Shown here: positions 5,398 through 7,114 of the stretch, in pieces
How the letters are laid out: each line of letters starts with the position of its first letter
Numbering within the stretch: position 1 is the first letter of the stretch
Source: an uncultured Hyphomicrobiales bacterium
Lineage (GTDB): Bacteria; Pseudomonadota; Alphaproteobacteria; Rhizobiales; Beijerinckiaceae
Reading direction: 5' to 3'
DNA length: 7,114 nucleotides
Assembly (NCBI GenBank): GCA_903916165.1
Contig: CAIWVR010000162.1
Location: forward strand, 1-7,114
The notes under the pieces: generated by a model
The model's input: the letters and a program-made list of their open reading frames with translations, nothing else
Databases searched by the model: none
What the model was told of the DNA's origin: nothing
Made by a program: the position numbers and the translations under genes

Positions 5398-5412
5398 GAC
5401 AAAGCTTTTGTC
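5398..5412. promoter_or_regulatory. Inverted repeat in the divergent intergenic region
   Basis: GACAAA-GCT-TTTGTC has perfect 6-bp arms. It lies in the 131-bp gap between the divergent DoxX gene (start 5317) and the basic-tailed protein gene (start 5449). A regulator could bind here and affect both genes. Convincing -35/-10 pairs are not visible on either strand. Confidence 0.35.
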
Positions 5413-5448
5413 TAGCTTTTGACGGGTCCATTTCGTGAGGCTGTCCCC

Positions 5449-5910
5449 ATGAAGAAGCCGAAAAAAACATTGAAGGAGCTTGGCCGCATTGAGGCCGTGC
5501 TGTCCAAACAGACCTCCCGCAGTGCGAAACTGCTGGCACGCCGCAAGACGGGTGAGGCGGAAAATCCCGTCACCAGCCGCTATTATGATCACATGGCCGA
5601 GCAGCAGGCGATCGCGCTGGCCGATCTTTCGGAAATCGTTCACCTCGGTGAGTCCCTGTCACGCCATGTCATGGAAGCGGACGCGGAACGGGCAGCGAAA
5701 AAAGCCGCCAAGGCTACCAGAATGGCACACGCCAAGACAGCTGCCGGGCCTGCAAGGGCTGCCAAACCAGTCGCCAAGGTCGCTGCCAAACCGGCTTCCC
5801 GGCCCGCGACCAAGGTCGCCGCCAAAGCCTCGCCTGCCAAACCTGCTGCGGCCAAGCCCGCCGTCAAGCGCCCGGCACGCCGCGCGCCGACGAAAACGAC
5901 AGGTGCCTGA
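5449..5910 (+). CDS. Small protein with histone-H1-like Ala/Lys/Pro-rich tail
   Basis: 153 residues; ATG 5449 is preceded by GTGAGG nine bases upstream. Residues 1-78 form a mixed, mainly helical and basic-acidic region (ELGRIEAVLSKQTSRSAKLL; YYDHMAEQQAIALADLSEIV) of a family I do not recognise. From about residue 79 to the end the protein is built almost only of Ala, Lys, Pro, Arg, Thr and Val, with repeated units such as AKVAAKPASRPA / TKVAAKASPAKPA. This composition matches the disordered tails of eukaryotic H1 and of bacterial histone-H1-like and AlgP-type proteins, which bind DNA without sequence specificity. A nucleoid or nucleic-acid binding role is likely (inference). An upstream TTG at 5419 in the same frame is less likely as a start. 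Confidence 0.75.
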   Translation: MKKPKKTLKELGRIEAVLSKQTSRSAKLLARRKTGEAENPVTSRYYDHMAEQQAIALADLSEIVHLGESLSRHVMEADAERAAKKAAKATRMAHAKTAAGPARAAKPVAKVAAKPASRPATKVAAKASPAKPAAAKPAVKRPARRAPTKTTGA

Positions 5911-6212
5911 GGAGACGATGCACACCGGTCGGTCGGTCCGTCGCGCACCGGCCACGGCCTGACCGCCTCGGCACCCGTCGGTGGCGCTGAAAAGCGTCAG
6001 CCGGACGGGACGGTGCCGCTGCTCGCCGACTGACTTTCCCCTTACATCATCGAAATCTGCTGCCACCTCATCGAGCAGCGGGACGCTATATCGTCTCTTT
6101 CATAGAGCGTTCTCGGGCCTCAGGCCTGGCCACCAGTCGCGAAGCGCTGCGGGCTTTCCTGCATGGTCCGAAACGCTCTGTGCGCCAGACAGAGGCTGCG
6201 AAGCCCACCAAA
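5911..6212. other. Gene-free stretch of about 300 bp
   Basis: No frame here has a credible start, ribosome site and codon pattern. It holds a stem-loop with a GAAA loop (CGCT-GAAA-AGCG at 5985-5996, extended imperfectly to 5980-6002), which may end the upstream transcript though no T-run follows. It also holds the inverted-repeat element at 6101-6182. The remaining sequence shows nothing recognisable. Confidence 0.6.
6101..6182. repeat. 82-bp element with 11-bp inverted ends (MITE- or REP-like)
   Basis: CATAGAGCGTT (6101-6111) and AACGCTCTGTG (6172-6182) are inverted copies with 10 of 11 bases matching (8 consecutive: AGAGCGTT / AACGCTCT). The interior contains GGCCT-C-AGGCC (6116-6126). No clear direct repeats flank it. 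The size and layout fit a miniature inverted-repeat or dispersed palindromic element, but no second copy is present in the window to confirm it. Confidence 0.4.
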
Positions 6213-6239
6213 TAAAAAGAGGCTCTGTGAGAGCCTCTT
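6208..6239 (-). terminator. Rho-independent terminator of the H-NS-family gene
   Basis: On the minus strand, AAGAGGCTC, loop TCACA, GAGCCTCTT is a perfect 9-bp stem (6217-6225 / 6231-6239), followed by TTTATTTGG. It begins 16 bases after the stop of the gene at 6256. This is a textbook intrinsic terminator. Confidence 0.9.
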
Positions 6240-6255
6240 CCCGGCCAAATATCAC

Positions 6256-6621
6256 TCAGGCAGACACATGATAGTCGCTCGAGGCCTTGAATTGCTCAAT
6301 CGTCATACCCTTGGCCTGAAGAAGGGCAACGACCCATTTCGGTGACCGCCCACGCCCGGACCACATGTCTCCGCTGTCGGGGTCCTTATATTTCGGCTGA
6401 ATCTCCGCCCGGATTTTCGGGGCCGTGTTGCGCTGGCGATCATTCTTCTTCAGTTCCGGGAAAATATCGAAAATCGTCAATTCGACTTCCCGGAGCCTCT
6501 GTTCGATTTCACCACGAAGATTGGCCCTCGTGCTGGCCTTTCTCCCTTCAATCTCCTGCTGGATCTGTTTGATCTGCTCGTGAAGTTCGGCGATGGAGAC
6601 GCCGGTCCGTTGATTGGTCAT
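6256..6621 (-). CDS. H-NS family nucleoid-associated DNA-binding protein
   Basis: 121 residues, a usual length for alphaproteobacterial H-NS/HvrA-type proteins. The start ATG (complement of 6619-6621) is preceded by CTGGAGAAAACAA. Residues about 8-60 form a heptad-like helical oligomerisation region (IAELHEQIKQIQQEIEGRKA). The C-terminal DNA-binding domain holds the family signature at about 78-97: Y78-KDPDSGDMWSGRGRSPKW, with the minor-groove loop GRGR at 89-92. M86 sits where Thr is most common. Such proteins bind curved, AT-rich DNA and silence acquired genes. The gene stands alone, with a clear terminator after it and an AT-rich upstream region. An insertion-sequence fragment lies about 165 bp upstream; the coding sequence itself looks intact. 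Confidence 0.93.
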   Translation of the reverse strand: MTNQRTGVSIAELHEQIKQIQQEIEGRKASTRANLRGEIEQRLREVELTIFDIFPELKKNDRQRNTAPKIRAEIQPKYKDPDSGDMWSGRGRSPKWVVALLQAKGMTIEQFKASSDYHVSA

Positions 6622-6644
6622 TTGTTTTCTCCAGGATTTATAAT

Positions 6645-6657
6645 TCTGTTTAACAGA
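6645..6657. promoter_or_regulatory. Dyad in the H-NS-family gene leader
   Basis: TCTGTT-T-AACAGA has perfect 6-bp arms, 23 bases before the start codon on the minus strand. It lies in the AT-rich leader and could be an operator or an RNA hairpin close to the ribosome site. Confidence 0.3.
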
Positions 6658-6709
6658 TTGAAATCATGAAACAAGCGGAATTCTCAAAAGCGCCAGACAC
6701 GCGGCAAGA

Positions 6710-6776
6710 GCGAAACGAGGCACGTTCGCCGCAAAAGGTTGACGATAGTATATGTTTTCTGACTATCTGTTTTTAA
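6710..6776 (-). promoter_or_regulatory. Candidate promoter region of the H-NS-family gene
   Basis: On the minus strand TTAAAA (complement of 6771-6776) and TATACT (complement of 6747-6752) are separated by 18 bases and would give a leader of about 120 nt. The -10 lies within an inverted repeat GATAGT (6744-6749) / ACTATC (6762-6767). Downstream in the leader, GCGAAACG (6710-6717) and CGTTCGC (6723-6729) can form a stem with one bulge. The -35 match is weak. Confidence 0.35.
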
Positions 6777-6784
6777 GGAAACCT

Positions 6785-7114
6785 AGATTCACGTACGAAG
6801 TGCAACGCGGTTTATCGACTGACTGAAAAGCTCGTGTGGTGTCTTGAACCCCAGTCGCTTTCAAAGGCGATTATTCAGTAGGTCCTCAATAATAGCAAGT
6901 TCAGTATCGGTCACCGATGAAAGTGGTCTCTTTTTTGGAATGTACTGCCGAACCAAGCCATTTAAGTTCTTATTTGTGCCTCGCTGCCAGCTTGAGAATG
7001 GTTCCGTGAAATAGCCCTTGGATTTCAATGCGCGGTCTACGCGGGCATGCTCAGCAAACTCTTTCCCATTATCATAGGTGATCGTTTTGACCAGGGCGGC
7101 GACACCTTCCAGCC
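6785..7114 (-). mobile_element. IS30-family insertion sequence, one end, truncated by the window
   Basis: The transposase frame identifies the element. The outer end is probably near 6785, where the plus strand reads GATTCACGTACGAAGTGCAAC; in IS30-family elements the terminal inverted repeat commonly lies at or inside the end of the transposase gene (family knowledge). The other inverted repeat is outside the window, so the boundary and target duplication cannot be verified. Base composition here is clearly lower in GC than the left half, as expected for acquired DNA. Confidence 0.6.
6789..7114 (-). pseudogene. IS30-family transposase, C-terminal part, inactivated
   Basis: The minus-strand frame from the window edge reads LEGVAALVKTITYDNGKEFA, then EHARVDRALKSKGYF, FSSWQRGTNKNLNGLVRQY and IPKKRPLSSVTDTELAIIED, the typical catalytic-core end of IS30 transposases. 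It hits TGA at 6861-6863; the same frame then continues KRLGFKTPHELFSQSINRVA to a second TGA at 6789-6791, which is the normal family C-terminus. The family has an RPRKRLGFKTP-like sequence here, so the first TGA very likely replaced an Arg codon (CGA). The catalytic Glu of the DDE triad, expected in RGTNEN and 33 residues after the second Asp (codon 7071-7073), is Lys (codon 6969-6971). The gene is therefore probably dead. Confidence 0.85.

Noticed and set aside
5749..5880. Repeated AAGGTCGC/GCCAAA units considered as a CRISPR or tandem DNA repeat
   Set aside because: The repeats are irregular and in frame with the Ala/Lys coding tail, so they reflect protein repeats and not a DNA array.
5659..6066. 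Minus-strand frame opposite the Ala/Lys/Pro tail
   Set aside because: Gly/Arg/Ala-rich mirror of the repetitive tail codons; no ribosome site.

Overview
The window is a 7.1 kb piece of a GC-rich (roughly 60% or more) bacterial chromosome or large replicon. Strong preference for G/C at third codon positions, a Bug/TctC periplasmic binding protein, an alphaproteobacterial-type dispersed repeat (arms GAAGCAATCCA / TGGATTGCTTC) and the overall gene style suggest an alphaproteobacterium (Sphingomonadales or Hyphomicrobiales/Rhizobiales). I cannot fix the genus from the sequence.

Left part (1-3248, + strand): an operon-like run made of the 3' end of a tripartite tricarboxylate transporter large permease (tctA), the small permease (tctB, ATGA overlap), the periplasmic solute-binding protein (tctC, clear signal peptide and ribosome site) and, 33 bp further on, a 398-residue two-domain cupin. 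The likely logic is uptake of a carboxylated, possibly aromatic, compound followed by metal-dependent conversion by the cupin. The substrate is not readable from the sequence.

Middle (3249-4855): about 530 bp of mostly non-coding DNA holding a long hairpin repeat, two more hairpins, a probable remnant of the C-terminus of an alpha/beta hydrolase, a convincing minus-strand terminator and two related TGCACGCG..TGCA palindromes. Then come a 93-residue minus-strand orphan gene, a divergent DUF1330 gene, and a two-step small-ORF arrangement: a 14-codon reading frame with a strong ribosome site whose stop overlaps the start of a 45-residue putative membrane or secreted peptide.

Right part (4856-7114): a DoxX-family membrane protein (minus) diverges from a small protein with a histone-H1-like Ala/Lys/Pro tail (plus). 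A 300-bp stretch without a gene follows, with an 82-bp inverted-repeat element. Next is an H-NS-family nucleoid protein (minus) with a textbook terminator, and finally the 3' end of a decayed IS30-family transposase (minus), which has both lost its catalytic glutamate and gained a premature stop.

I see no clear new multi-gene system. The best leads are the coupled mini-ORF pair, the basic-tailed protein of unknown N-terminal fold, the unusual metal-site residue in the cupin, and the small repeat elements.
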